NCBI GenBank assembly: GCA_020073585.1
Contig: JAIQEV010000003.1
Location: 87,287 to 151,286 of the forward strand
Length of the DNA stretch: 64,000 nt
From: Terriglobia bacterium
GTDB taxonomy: Bacteria > Acidobacteriota > Terriglobia > Acidiferrales > UBA7541
Direction: 5' to 3'
Below are positions 17,193 to 26,031 of this stretch, piece by piece. The translations under genes were made by a program, and so were the position numbers. Below the pieces are notes generated by a model. That model worked only from the letters and a program-made list of their open reading frames with translations. It did not search any database and was not told the DNA's origin. Within the stretch, counting starts at the first letter, position 1. The number at the start of each line of letters is the position of its first letter.

Positions 17193-17891
17193 ATGCCTTT
17201 GCTCGTGGTGTTTCTCTGGTCTTTCTTAACTCCGGCTCCTCCTGTGGCTGGGCCCGCGGAGGCTGCCAGGGCCGTGCGGCTTCTCGAATCCCGCTATAGT
17301 GGCGCCAAGACCCTTCGCGCGGTCTTCTTCGAACGCTACCTGGAAAATGGCCGCCAGGTCCGGGCCGAGTCCGGCACGGTTCTTTTCCGGCGTCCCGGCA
17401 AGATGCGCTGGGAATACGAATCTCCGGAAAGCAAGGTATTCGTCAGCGACGGCCGGACCATCTGGTTCTACGTGCCTGCCGACCGCACGGCGTTGCGCAG
17501 TACGGTGAAAGAGAATGCCGATGAACGCACGCCCTTTGGACTGCTGACCAGAAACCCGCGCGTCTCGCACTTGTGCGCCCGCATCGCTCTCGGCGCGGCC
17601 ACGGAGGCCGTCACGCCGGGGAATCTGGTGTTGCATTGCCGGCCGCACGGGACGAAGGCGCCCGCGCAGGGAGCGGGGGAGATCCTGCTCGAAATCGCGC
17701 CGGAGACGGGGGACCTGAGCCGTGTGCAAGTAGATGAGGGCGGAGGATCGGCCATCGAATTTCGCTTTTCGCAGTGGGAAAAGAACGGGCCCGTGGAGGA
17801 CAGCGTATTTCATTTTACGCCGCCGCTGGGCGTGGCCATCGTGGACGCTCCGGCTGGCGAGGTCAATGCGCGATCCGGCGCGCTGCGCTGA
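17193..17891 (+). CDS. LolA-like outer-membrane lipoprotein carrier
   Basis: The 232-residue exported protein has an N-terminal hydrophobic signal (residues 1-22) followed by a LolA-type fold. The core includes LESRYSGAKTLRAVFFERY and the family's hallmark pattern FRRPGKMRWEYESPESKVFVSDGRTIWFYVP split across two strands. LolA carries lipoproteins across the periplasm. Other genes of this fold have different lipid or polysaccharide roles, so LolA itself is probable, not certain. It follows the pilins and precedes the gspF operon by 197 bp. Confidence 0.78.
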   Translation: MPLLVVFLWSFLTPAPPVAGPAEAARAVRLLESRYSGAKTLRAVFFERYLENGRQVRAESGTVLFRRPGKMRWEYESPESKVFVSDGRTIWFYVPADRTALRSTVKENADERTPFGLLTRNPRVSHLCARIALGAATEAVTPGNLVLHCRPHGTKAPAQGAGEILLEIAPETGDLSRVQVDEGGGSAIEFRFSQWEKNGPVEDSVFHFTPPLGVAIVDAPAGEVNARSGALR

Positions 17892-18088
17892 ACACTTCCC
17901 GGCGTGAGCCTATCGCCCGGTGCGCAAGGTTGTGCGGGTCGTTTCCGGCGTGCTCCGCAACGCGGCGCTGCGGCGCAACGGGAAGGCTGCGCCCAGGAAA
18001 GCCCCCTAGTCCGCGCCACGGGCGGGGCCCATTTGGCAATAGGGTTCGCGAGGGCGGGACAGGGAAGAAGGTGTAGTAAACTTATTAT

Positions 18089-19303
18089 ATGGGGGAATTT
18101 GTTTGTCGCGTGGCCGATGGCAACGGGCGTGTCTTCGCGCTCGTGGAGGCGGCGCAGTCGCTCGCAGACGCCCGGCAGAAACTGCTGGACCGCGGGCTAT
18201 ACGTGTATTCCGTGCGTGCCCGCAGCGGAATCTTCGAGGGGTTGACGCGTGGAAGCCGGGAGCGCACCATTGGCGGCTCCGAGTTCCTGATCCTCAACCA
18301 GCAGTTCAATACGCTGATCAAGGCGGGCCTCCCGATCCTGCGCGCTCTGGATCTGCTGGCGGAACGCGCGGCCTCCCCGAAGCTGCGCCCGATCGTGGGG
18401 CAGGTGCGCGACCGGGTACGCGAAGGGAAGTCGCTTTCCGAAGCGGTGGCCGAAACCGGTGCATTCTCGAAGGTCTATGCCACGGCGATCGTGGCCGGTG
18501 AGAAGAGCGGCGATCTTCCCGGAGTGCTGGAGCAGTTCATCATTTACCAGCGCGTCAGCACCAACGTGCGCAAGCGGATTCTGGCCACCCTGGTGTATCC
18601 GGCACTTCTGGTTACGGTCGCGATTCTGATCGTGAGTTACCTGGTCACCTATGTCATTCCGGAGTTCGCCAAGCTCTACCGTGATCTGAACGTGGAATTG
18701 CCGGCGAGCACGCGGCTGCTTCTCTCCCTGACCGTGGAATACCGGGTGGCTTTTCTCTCGTCAGTCGGAGCGCTGCTCGCCGCGGCCGCCGGCGTTTTCT
18801 TCTGGGCGCGCACGGAGCAGGGAGGAGAGGCCTTGGACCGGCTGAAATTCCGCCTGCCCGTGGTAGGGGACACGCTGCTCAAATTCCAGGTGGCGCAGTT
18901 CTCGCGCACCCTGGGCACGCTGCTCGGCGGCGGAACCCCGCTGGTGCCCGCGCTGCAGACCGCAGCGGACTCGATTCAGAGCAAGCTGGTTAGCGGCGCC
19001 GTGCTGCAGGCTGCGCGGAAAGTGCGCGAAGGGCAGTCGCTGCACGACGCTCTGGCCGAGCGGCGTGTGATGCCGGAGCTGGCGCTGGATATGATCGAGG
19101 TCGGGGAATCGAGCGGAGCTTTGGTGGCCATGCTCAGCAGCGTGGCAGAATTTTACGAGGAAGAAGTGACGGTTCGGCTGGCGGCGCTGATTGCGGTGAT
19201 CGAGCCGGGCATTTTGATTTTCATGGCTATCTTCGTGCTCTATATCCTGGTGGCTTTGTATCTTCCGATGTTCTCGCTTTCCATGGCCGGACCGGCAAGG
19301 TAA
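18089..19303 (+). CDS. type II secretion / type IV pilus platform protein (GspF/PilC family), second copy
   Basis: A 404-residue polytopic platform protein with an N-terminal domain (AAQSLADARQKLLDRGLYVYSV) and two GspF repeats. LNQQFNTLIKAGLPILRALD starts the first and VAQFSRTLGTLLGGGTPLVPAL the second; three membrane helices are predicted. It resembles GspF more than the pilC at 9.7 kb in having the full N-terminal cap. It opens a tight operon with gspE and pilMNO-like genes. ATG 18089 has only a weak, distant AAGGTG, so initiation may be inefficient. Confidence 0.9.
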   Translation: MGEFVCRVADGNGRVFALVEAAQSLADARQKLLDRGLYVYSVRARSGIFEGLTRGSRERTIGGSEFLILNQQFNTLIKAGLPILRALDLLAERAASPKLRPIVGQVRDRVREGKSLSEAVAETGAFSKVYATAIVAGEKSGDLPGVLEQFIIYQRVSTNVRKRILATLVYPALLVTVAILIVSYLVTYVIPEFAKLYRDLNVELPASTRLLLSLTVEYRVAFLSSVGALLAAAAGVFFWARTEQGGEALDRLKFRLPVVGDTLLKFQVAQFSRTLGTLLGGGTPLVPALQTAADSIQSKLVSGAVLQAARKVREGQSLHDALAERRVMPELALDMIEVGESSGALVAMLSSVAEFYEEEVTVRLAALIAVIEPGILIFMAIFVLYILVALYLPMFSLSMAGPAR

Positions 19304-19309
19304 GGAGTT

Positions 19310-20959
19310 ATGGCGACAGCGGATCCCAATCTGACTCCCGGCGGCAACCCCGGCGCTCCTTCCGCCGGAGACGAACGGCACCAGAAGGAGTACGCGCGGC
19401 GGCTCGCGGAGCGCTATCGCTGCGCCCTGGTGGACCTGCGCGAGCAGCGGCCCGATCCGGAACTGTTCCGCAACATTCCCGCGGACCTGATGTTCCGTTA
19501 CAACTTCGTGCCCCTGGAAGTGGTGAACAACGCCCTGGTGATCGCCGTGGCGGACCCCAGCCAGGTGCTGCTCAGCGATGAGCTGCCGCTGCTCCTGGGC
19601 CGCAAACTGAGCATCAAGGTGGCCACCGCGGCGCAGATCAGCGACCTGCTCAAGCGCACCGAACAGTCCCAGCGGGTTCTCGAGCAGGCCACCGAAGCCT
19701 TCACCTTGCAGGTCTCCAAGGACGAGGAGGAGGGCGAAGAGACCATCTCCGCGGACCGCGTGACCCGCGACACCACGGCCAGTCCGGTGGTGCGTCTGGT
19801 GGAAACGGTGATCTTCACGGCCCTCGAGCGGCGCGCCAGCGACATTCACATCGAGGCCCGCGACGCCGAAGTGGTGGTCAAATACCGCATCGACGGCGTG
19901 CTGCAGCACGCCATGCCCCCCATCTCCAAGGACTGGCACTCCACGATTATCTCGCGCATCAAGGTCCTCAGCGACCTGGACATCGCCGAGCGCCGCGTCC
20001 CGCAGGACGGGCGCTTCCGGGTGCGCTACAAGGGGCGGTTCATCGATCTGCGCGTTTCCATCATGCCCGCCAGCCACGGCGAAGACGCCGTGCTGCGCGT
20101 GCTCGACAAGGAGACGCTGTCGGAGAAGTTTCAGACGCTGAGCCTCGACGTCGTGGGCTTCTCGGAAGAAGAGCTGCGCCGCTTCCGCCGCTATATCCGC
20201 GAGCCTTACGGCATGGTCCTGGTTACCGGGCCCACGGGCTCGGGCAAGACCACCACGCTGTATGCCGCGATCAACGAGATCAAGAGCGACGAGGATAAGA
20301 TCGTCACCATCGAGGATCCCGTCGAATACCAGGTCCGCGGCATCACCCAGATCCCGGTCAACGAAAAGAAGGGGCTGACCTTCGCGCGTGGCCTGCGCTC
20401 CATCCTGCGCCACGACCCCGACAAAATCATGGTCGGGGAAATCCGCGACCAGGAGACCGCGCAAATCGCCATTCAATCCGCGCTCACCGGCCATCTGGTG
20501 TTCACCACCGTGCACGCCAACAACGTCACCGACGTCATCGGGCGCTTCATCAACATGGGCGTCGAGCCCTACAACTTCGTTTCCGCGCTCAACTGCATCA
20601 TGGCCCAGCGCCTGGTGCGCATGATCTGCGAGCACTGCAAGCAGGCCAAGCGCTATTCCGCGGAACAGCTGCGGGAGTCGGGGCTGGATCCCGCGGTGTG
20701 GGGGCAGGCGGTCTTCGTGGAAGGCACGGGATGCCTGGAATGCTCGGGCACGGGCTACCACGGGCGCACGGCCATCTGCGAACTGCTGGATCTGACCGAC
20801 CGCATCCGGGAGATGATCGTGGACCGCCGGCCCACGTCGGAGATCAAGCGCGTGGCCATCGAGGAAGGGATGATTACCCTGCGGGAGAGCGGCCTGGCCA
20901 AGATCCGCGCGGGCGTGACCACGCTGCGGGAAATCAACAAGGTGACCTTCGTTGAGTAG
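19310..20959 (+). CDS. type II secretion / pilus assembly ATPase (GspE/PilB family), second copy
   Basis: The 549-residue ATPase of the second assembly system. An N-terminal MshEN/GspE-N domain precedes the core with Walker A GPTGSGKT (307-314), Walker B IMVGEIRD and His box VFTTVHANNVTD. A zinc C4 element (CEHC ... CLEC) follows near residue 440-485. AAGGAG immediately upstream fixes ATG 19310. It follows gspF by 6 bp and its 3' end overlaps the pilM-like gene. The GspE-type HANN box distinguishes it from the HTND box of pilB at 6.8 kb. Confidence 0.93.
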   Translation: MATADPNLTPGGNPGAPSAGDERHQKEYARRLAERYRCALVDLREQRPDPELFRNIPADLMFRYNFVPLEVVNNALVIAVADPSQVLLSDELPLLLGRKLSIKVATAAQISDLLKRTEQSQRVLEQATEAFTLQVSKDEEEGEETISADRVTRDTTASPVVRLVETVIFTALERRASDIHIEARDAEVVVKYRIDGVLQHAMPPISKDWHSTIISRIKVLSDLDIAERRVPQDGRFRVRYKGRFIDLRVSIMPASHGEDAVLRVLDKETLSEKFQTLSLDVVGFSEEELRRFRRYIREPYGMVLVTGPTGSGKTTTLYAAINEIKSDEDKIVTIEDPVEYQVRGITQIPVNEKKGLTFARGLRSILRHDPDKIMVGEIRDQETAQIAIQSALTGHLVFTTVHANNVTDVIGRFINMGVEPYNFVSALNCIMAQRLVRMICEHCKQAKRYSAEQLRESGLDPAVWGQAVFVEGTGCLECSGTGYHGRTAICELLDLTDRIREMIVDRRPTSEIKRVAIEEGMITLRESGLAKIRAGVTTLREINKVTFVE

Positions 20960-21929
20960 CGCCGCGGATTTCCGGAAGGGCATCTTCGCGAGCGGCTTGG
21001 TGCGCGGCTTCGTGCGCTGGCTGGACGCCAGCCCGCACCCGCCGCTGGCCTGCGAGATCATGCCGGGACAGATTGCCGCGGCGCGCTTCACGCGCACAGG
21101 TGGCGTGGACGGCTTCGCGGTCGAGGCCCTCCCCCCGGGAGCCATCGTGCCCTCCGCCGTCGAGCCCAATATCATCAATACCAGCGCGGTGCGCACGGCC
21201 ATGGGCAGCGTCTTCAGCCGCCTCGGCGCCCGGGATACGGATGTGGCGCTGCTGCTGCCGGACCCCGTGATCCGCGTTTTTGTCCAGCATTTCGAAGAGT
21301 TTCCGCGCAAGCCCCAGGAAGCGCTCCCCATCCTGCGCTGGAAACTGAAGAAGAGCGTGCCCTTCGAAACCGAGGAGACGCAGATCTCCTACATGCGCCA
21401 GCAACCCCGGGAAGAAGGCGTGGACGTGGTGACGGCGCTGGCGCGCCAGCGCATCGTGCGCGAGTACGAAGCCCTTGCGGAGGCCGCGGGTCTCCATCCC
21501 GGCGTGGTGCTGAGCTCCTCGCTGGCGGCCGTCTCCCTGCTCGAGGACCGTGGGCCGACGCTCCTGGCGCGGGTCTCCGGGACTTCGCTGACCACGGCCA
21601 TCGTGCGCCAGGGAATTCTCTGCGGGTATCGCTGCACCGAGCTTCCCCAGGAATCCAGCATGGTCACCCCGGCCGTGCTGCTGGAAGAGGTCTTTCCCGT
21701 GGCCGCCTATTATCAGGACACCTGGCAGGAAGAGATTCGCTCCGTGCGTGTAGCGGGGCTGGGGCGCCGCCTGAACGAATTTACCGGGCCGTTCGAGGCG
21801 GAGTTTCATTGTCCGGTCCGCGGCCTGCTCAGCGCGGCCGCCGTCGACGGCACTCTCCGCGGCGACGCGCGGTCCCTGGCGGAGCGCGAGCTCGACGGGC
21901 TGGCCGGCTGGATGCTGCATCATGGATAA
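20952..21929 (+). CDS. PilM-like actin-fold assembly protein
   Basis: A 325-residue predicted cytoplasmic protein in the PilM position. The middle has features of the actin-like PilM/GspL fold (LRWKLKKSVPFETEE, DVVTALARQRIV, TLLARVSGTSLTTAIVRQG). PilM links the ATPase side to membrane PilN. Translation probably starts at TTG 20952, 8 bp inside the gspE gene, because AAGGTGA (20939-20945) is well placed. It is followed 9 bp later by the pilN-like gene. Confidence 0.8.
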   Translation: MSSAADFRKGIFASGLVRGFVRWLDASPHPPLACEIMPGQIAAARFTRTGGVDGFAVEALPPGAIVPSAVEPNIINTSAVRTAMGSVFSRLGARDTDVALLLPDPVIRVFVQHFEEFPRKPQEALPILRWKLKKSVPFETEETQISYMRQQPREEGVDVVTALARQRIVREYEALAEAAGLHPGVVLSSSLAAVSLLEDRGPTLLARVSGTSLTTAIVRQGILCGYRCTELPQESSMVTPAVLLEEVFPVAAYYQDTWQEEIRSVRVAGLGRRLNEFTGPFEAEFHCPVRGLLSAAAVDGTLRGDARSLAERELDGLAGWMLHHG

Positions 21930-21938
21930 GGGAAGAGC

Positions 21939-22505
21939 ATGAAGGTCCGGCTCAATCTGGCGACCAAGCCGTTGGAAACGCACCGCCGGTTTCTGGCGGG
22001 CGCGGGCTTTCTCGGCGCCGTGGCCGGCATCGCGTTTCTGTTGCTGGGCGGCCACGTCTATCAGGAGCGCCGCGCGGAACAGGCGCTGCGTGCAAAGACT
22101 GCGGAGATCGAGCGGCAGATCGAAGTGTTGCGCCGGGAGCGCCAGGAACTGGAGGAGTTTTTTAACCGCCCGGAAAATGCCCAGTTGCATGACCGCGCCG
22201 TGTATCTGAATACCCTGCTGGATGCGCGCAGCTTCAACTGGACCCAGATGTTCATGGATCTCGAGCAGCTTCTGCCGGGCGGCGTGCGCGTGGTGAGCAT
22301 CGCCCCGAAGCTGGAGAACAACCGCGTCGAGGTGCGGCTGGTGGTGGGAGCCGCGAGCGACGAAGCCAAGCTCAAATTCCTGCGGGCCCTGGAGGGCTCG
22401 AAGTTGTTTTCGAATGTGCAGTTGCTCTCCGAGCACGCCCCGCCGGGAAGCGAAGGCGGGGATCAGTCCGTGCTGGAGCTGACGGCTACCTATACGAGGA
22501 TGTAA
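21939..22505 (+). CDS. PilN-like inner-membrane assembly protein
   Basis: The 188-residue product begins MKVRLNLATKPLETHR, the short cytoplasmic tail with the NLA motif that in PilN binds PilM. One membrane helix follows (about 20-40), then a periplasmic coiled coil (AEIERQIEVLRRERQELEE) and a small alpha/beta domain. Position, size and layout match PilN. GGGAAGAGC precedes ATG 21939. The stop directly abuts the next ATG. Confidence 0.82.
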   Translation: MKVRLNLATKPLETHRRFLAGAGFLGAVAGIAFLLLGGHVYQERRAEQALRAKTAEIERQIEVLRRERQELEEFFNRPENAQLHDRAVYLNTLLDARSFNWTQMFMDLEQLLPGGVRVVSIAPKLENNRVEVRLVVGAASDEAKLKFLRALEGSKLFSNVQLLSEHAPPGSEGGDQSVLELTATYTRM

Positions 22506-23060
22506 ATGCGGCGGGACTTCAAATTTCGCAAAATCATGATCCTCAGCGGCCTGGGACTTCTCCTCGCCGCGGACATCGCCCTGGCCGCGTACAACTGGCG
22601 TTCCGGCGCGGGGGCCCGCACCCCGCAGCAGATGCTGACGCTGGAAAGCCAGCAGCTCAAGCTGCTCAAGGCCGACGTGGAGCGGGCCCGCGGCATCCGC
22701 AAGCAGATGCCGGCTATTCAGCAGGATTGCGAGCGCTTCGAGAAGTCGCTGCCGCCCGCCTCCAGCGGGTACTCTTCGCTGGTCAGCGAACTGGGAGGCG
22801 TCGCCAGGAACGCCGGGGTGAAGGTCGCCAGCCTGAATTTTAAGAGCCAGGAAGTGGCCAAGAAACCGTTTGTGCAGGTGGAGATGGAAGCCGCCATCGA
22901 AGGCGATTACAGCAGCGTGGTGCGCTTTCTCAACGGCCTGCAGAAATCCGACGGCCTGTTCATCGTGAATGCCCTGACGCTGGCCTCTTCGCCGCAGACT
23001 GCGGGCGGGGCTTTGCGCGTGAATTTGCACCTGCAAACGTATTTCCGGACGACGGCATAG
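22506..23060 (+). CDS. PilO-like inner-membrane assembly protein
   Basis: This 184-residue protein has a short basic N-terminus, one membrane helix (about 14-30), a periplasmic coiled coil (LESQQLKLLKADVERARGIRK) and a ferredoxin-like C-terminal half, the standard PilO/GspM layout. It starts on the base after the pilN-like stop, so translation is probably coupled. PilN and PilO form the heterodimer that connects the platform to the secretin. Confidence 0.8.
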   Translation: MRRDFKFRKIMILSGLGLLLAADIALAAYNWRSGAGARTPQQMLTLESQQLKLLKADVERARGIRKQMPAIQQDCERFEKSLPPASSGYSSLVSELGGVARNAGVKVASLNFKSQEVAKKPFVQVEMEAAIEGDYSSVVRFLNGLQKSDGLFIVNALTLASSPQTAGGALRVNLHLQTYFRTTA

Positions 23061-23066
23061 GGACGC

Positions 23067-23597
23067 ATGACGCAGAAAAAACAGATCATCCTGCTCCTGG
23101 CTCTCGTGGCCATCGCCGCGGCGGTCTGGTACGCGGGCACGCGGCCCCCCGCCAAGCAGGCCGCCACCGGCGCCTGGAACCTGAATTTTCCGCCGCTTGC
23201 GGTGGACAATCCGCAGTTGCACTGGTGGAAGGCCGAGGCCGCGCGCAAGACCGATTACGCCCGCAGCCGCCGCAATATTTTCAGCGCCATCGCCCCGCCG
23301 CCTCCCGCGGAAGAGAAGAAGATCGAGATGGCCAAGCAGCCGGCGCTGCCCGTAATCCCCCCGCGGCCGACGGTCGCTCCGCTGCCCGTCAAGTTCTTCG
23401 GCTACGCCACGCTTCCCGCCAGCGGTACCAAGCGCGCCTTTTTCACCGACGGCGATGACGTGTTCATTGTCGGCGAGGGGGAGGCGCTATTCGGGCGCTT
23501 CCGCGTCGTGCGCATCGGCAACAACAGCCTGGAGTATGAAGAGATCGCTTCCGGCCTGCGCGGCACGCTGGCCCTCGAGGAAGCCCCCCAGGCATGA
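23067..23597 (+). CDS. PilP/GspC-like periplasmic adaptor
   Basis: A 176-residue protein with one N-terminal membrane helix (about 7-23), a Pro/Ala-rich linker and a C-terminal beta domain of about 75 residues. The linker contains RRNIFSAI, like the R-x-L/I-F motif at the start of GspC and PilP periplasmic regions. The beta domain (KFFGYATLP, TDGDDVFIVGEGE, YRVVRIG-like strands) resembles the HR domain that contacts the secretin. The assignment rests on layout and position after the pilO-like gene. Confidence 0.65.
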   Translation: MTQKKQIILLLALVAIAAAVWYAGTRPPAKQAATGAWNLNFPPLAVDNPQLHWWKAEAARKTDYARSRRNIFSAIAPPPPAEEKKIEMAKQPALPVIPPRPTVAPLPVKFFGYATLPASGTKRAFFTDGDDVFIVGEGEALFGRFRVVRIGNNSLEYEEIASGLRGTLALEEAPQA

Positions 23598-24370
23598 GCG
23601 CGCGCCACAATGCGTGGCGAACGCGGCGTGCGCAGCGCGGCTACGCTCTGCTGCTGGTGCTCTTCGCCGTCACGCTGCTGCTCATTGCCGCGGTTACCAT
23701 CGGTCCCAACCTGCTGACGCAGGACCGCCGCGAGAAGGAAGAAGAAATGATCTGGCGCGGCCAGCAATATGTCCGTGGCATCAAGCTCTTCTACCGCAAG
23801 AACGGGCGCTTCCCATCCTCTCTCGAGGATCTCACCAAGCCGAAGACCGGCGTGCGCTTCCTGCGCGCAGCCTACAAAGATCCCATGAATACGCAGGATG
23901 GCAGTTGGCGCTTGATCTATGTGGGGCCGGGTGGGCAGCTCATTGGCAGCTCGAAGCAGCGGCCCGCTGCCCTGCAAATCCCGGGCGCCACGCCAGCCGC
24001 GCCGCCTGCTTCGGGAGCGCCGAGCGGCCAGACGGGTGCGCCGCTTCCGGGGACGGCGGGAGGAGATGCGTCCGGCGCGCAGACCGGCCAGGCGGGTTTC
24101 GCCTCCTCCGAGCCGGCGATCTTCGGCGGCAACATCATCGGCGTCGGCAGCAAGGTGCGGCGCCGCTCGATCAAGGTGTACGAAAAAGGCGTACGCTACA
24201 GCGAGTGGGAATTTATCTGGGATCCAGCGAAGGATGTCCTTGCCGTGGGCCAGCCGGGGATGCAGACCGGAGCCCCCATTGGCCAGCCGATCGGCCAACC
24301 TGTTGCCGCCCCGCCGGGGACGCCGCCGCCCGGCGCGCCGCCGAATCCTCCACTTTTCAATCCCCAATAG
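23594..24370 (+). CDS. pseudopilin-like protein lacking the conserved Glu5
   Basis: The 258-residue protein has a basic N-terminus (to RRAQRG) and then a hydrophobic helix YALLLVLFAVTLLLI. This looks like a prepilin site after Gly, but position 5 is Leu instead of Glu. The following segment (EEMIWRGQQYVRGIKLFYRKNGRFPSSLEDL) is typical of secretion-system pseudopilins. The C-terminal third is low-complexity Pro/Gly/Ala. It overlaps the previous gene by 4 bp and ends the operon. Known minor pseudopilins of the GspK type also lack Glu5, so a tip role is possible. Confidence 0.65.
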   Translation: MSARHNAWRTRRAQRGYALLLVLFAVTLLLIAAVTIGPNLLTQDRREKEEEMIWRGQQYVRGIKLFYRKNGRFPSSLEDLTKPKTGVRFLRAAYKDPMNTQDGSWRLIYVGPGGQLIGSSKQRPAALQIPGATPAAPPASGAPSGQTGAPLPGTAGGDASGAQTGQAGFASSEPAIFGGNIIGVGSKVRRRSIKVYEKGVRYSEWEFIWDPAKDVLAVGQPGMQTGAPIGQPIGQPVAAPPGTPPPGAPPNPPLFNPQ

Positions 24371-24393
24371 CCATAGGGCTGGTGACAGATCGC

Positions 24394-25083
24394 TTAGAGC
24401 GCGGCGCCGCGGGTCAGGCCCTGTTCCGCCGGGACGCCCCCACCGGCGCGCTGCGGGCGTCGCTGGGCCTTCTGCTGCTGGTAGTTGCGTTTGACCCGCT
24501 GGACGTAGGACTGGGTCTCGGCATAGGGCGGCACGCGCCCGAACTGCCGCACGCGCTCGGGCCCCGCATTGTACGCCGCCAGCGCCAGAACCACGTCCTG
24601 GTGGTAGCGTTCCAGCAGCTCGCGCAGGTAGCGCGTCCCGCCTTCGATATTTTCCCGGGGATCGAAAATGTCCTTGACCCCCAGGCGTTGCGCGGTTTCC
24701 GGGAGCAGTTGCATCAGGCCGCGGGCGTTGCGCCGGGAGACAGCGCGGGCATCGAAGCCCGATTCCGCGGCGATGACGCTGGTGACCAGATCGGGGTCCA
24801 CGCCGTTGCGCAGGGCGGCCGCCTGGATCAGGTCGTGGTAGGGCGCTTTCTCGTCGTCGGCCGCGGGAGCCGGCCGGAACACTTCTTCCGGCTCGATGGC
24901 CACCACGTCCGCCGCGGCGACCTCCACCGCGCCTCCGGAAATCTGCAAGCGGTATGAGCTGCCGAGCCGCTCGTAAGCGCTCACGGCCAGGCGCTGCCCG
25001 TTGCGCAGCAGCACGTATTCCGCACGCAGCGGCGGCGCCGCCGCGAAGAGCAGCAGAAACGCCAGAAGGCCCCTCAGGCGCAT
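24394..25083 (-). CDS. exported soluble lytic transglycosylase-like protein (SLT domain)
   Basis: The 229-residue product has a signal peptide (1-21), a short beta-rich segment, and a C-terminal SLT domain. The domain has catalytic Glu107 in VIAAESGF, GLMQLLPETA and ALAAYNAGP, the three hallmark motifs. Such enzymes cut the glycan strand of peptidoglycan to 1,6-anhydro products, often to make room for envelope machines. ATG 25083 is preferred: an upstream extension would lose the signal peptide. It overlaps the HAD gene by 10 bp and is convergent with the pseudopilin operon. Confidence 0.88.
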   Translation of the reverse strand: MRLRGLLAFLLLFAAAPPLRAEYVLLRNGQRLAVSAYERLGSSYRLQISGGAVEVAAADVVAIEPEEVFRPAPAADDEKAPYHDLIQAAALRNGVDPDLVTSVIAAESGFDARAVSRRNARGLMQLLPETAQRLGVKDIFDPRENIEGGTRYLRELLERYHQDVVLALAAYNAGPERVRQFGRVPPYAETQSYVQRVKRNYQQQKAQRRPQRAGGGVPAEQGLTRGAAL

Positions 25084-25925
25084 CCGGCCGCCTCCCCGAG
25101 AGCGAAGCGGGAGATGGCCGCGGCCACCCCGGCTTCGTCGTTCGAAAGCGTCTGGTGCCAGCCGAAGCTCTTCAGCTCCGGCACGCTGTTGCCCATGACC
25201 ACCGCGATGCCGGCAAAGCGCAGCATCTCCAGGTCGTTGTGGTTGTCGCCGATGGCCAGGATCTCTTCCCGGGCGTAGCCGCGCACCCCCGCCCATTCCG
25301 CCAGCGCGTTGCCCTTGGAGCAGGCCGGGTTGATGACGTCAAGCATCGAGAAATTCTTGTCCTCGTAGACGGTCACGGCCAGGGAAAACTCTCGCGCCAA
25401 GGGCAGCCCGCGCAGCACCGCCTCGGCATCGCGCATCGGTGCCAAGCCGCCGGCGAGCATCACCTGCAGGGGATCCTCGACCAGGCAGCTTTCCAGGGGC
25501 ACGGCCCGGCCGAGGAATTCGCGGTTGCGGGCGTAGTAGGCGCGGCGGTAGGGATCGTCCTCGTCCAAGCCTTCGGTGAGGATTTGGTTGGCCCGCGGGC
25601 GGTCGAAGACCACGGAAGTTGCCGCGCGCCAGGCCTGCGTGGCCTGCAGCACCTTGTGCGCGGTGTCCCGCGCCAGCAAGTGGCGTAGGTGCGTCTGGCC
25701 GTCGTGCGTCCGGATAAGCGCGCCGTTGTTCACGATCATGGTCAGCGGCGCATCCACCAGGCGCGCCACGGGCAAGGCGAAGTCGTAGCGGCGCCCGGTG
25801 ACCAGCGCTACCTCGATGCCGCGCCGCGCGGCTTCGGCGATGGCCGCGCAGTTGGCGGCCGGCACACCCCAGCGGCTGTCGAGCAGCGTGCCGTCAATAT
25901 CCAGCGCAATGAGCCGCACGGGCAT
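25074..25925 (-). CDS. Cof-type HAD-IIB hydrolase
   Basis: A 283-residue HAD phosphatase. Motif I is DIDGT with nucleophile D9 and acid D11; a type IIB cap lies in the middle; the metal-binding motif IV is AIGDNHNDLEML. The substrate of Cof-type enzymes (sugar phosphates, flavin or pyridoxal phosphates) cannot be read from sequence. It is the first gene of a two-gene unit with the lytic transglycosylase and divergent from threonine synthase. Confidence 0.88.
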   Translation of the reverse strand: MPVRLIALDIDGTLLDSRWGVPAANCAAIAEAARRGIEVALVTGRRYDFALPVARLVDAPLTMIVNNGALIRTHDGQTHLRHLLARDTAHKVLQATQAWRAATSVVFDRPRANQILTEGLDEDDPYRRAYYARNREFLGRAVPLESCLVEDPLQVMLAGGLAPMRDAEAVLRGLPLAREFSLAVTVYEDKNFSMLDVINPACSKGNALAEWAGVRGYAREEILAIGDNHNDLEMLRFAGIAVVMGNSVPELKSFGWHQTLSNDEAGVAAAISRFALGEAAGCA

Positions 25926-26013
25926 GCCCCATTGTAACGTGAATGGCCGCTAATTCCGGGGCCTCTGTAGCGCCCCGCCGGCTCACCCCTCCGGCAATAG
26001 CCGCGCGCGGCTG

Positions 26014-26022
26014 TGCTAGACT
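26014..26022 (+). promoter_or_regulatory. extended -10 element of the thrC-alaX unit
   Basis: TGCTAGACT with hexamer TAGACT at 26017-26022 lies 9 bp before ATG 26032, so transcription would start within about 3 nt of the start codon. No Shine-Dalgarno sequence is visible, which suggests a nearly leaderless mRNA. Confidence 0.45.
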
Positions 26023-26031
26023 TCCCGGTTT

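Noticed and set aside
18761..21331. 856-codon minus-strand frame opposite gspF, gspE and pilM
   Set aside because: It overlaps three well-supported genes with conserved motifs; the His/Asp/Gly-rich composition is that of an antisense frame.
20934..23222. 762-codon minus-strand frame opposite pilM/N/O-like genes
   Set aside because: Antisense shadow with no recognisable motif; the plus-strand genes form a compact operon.
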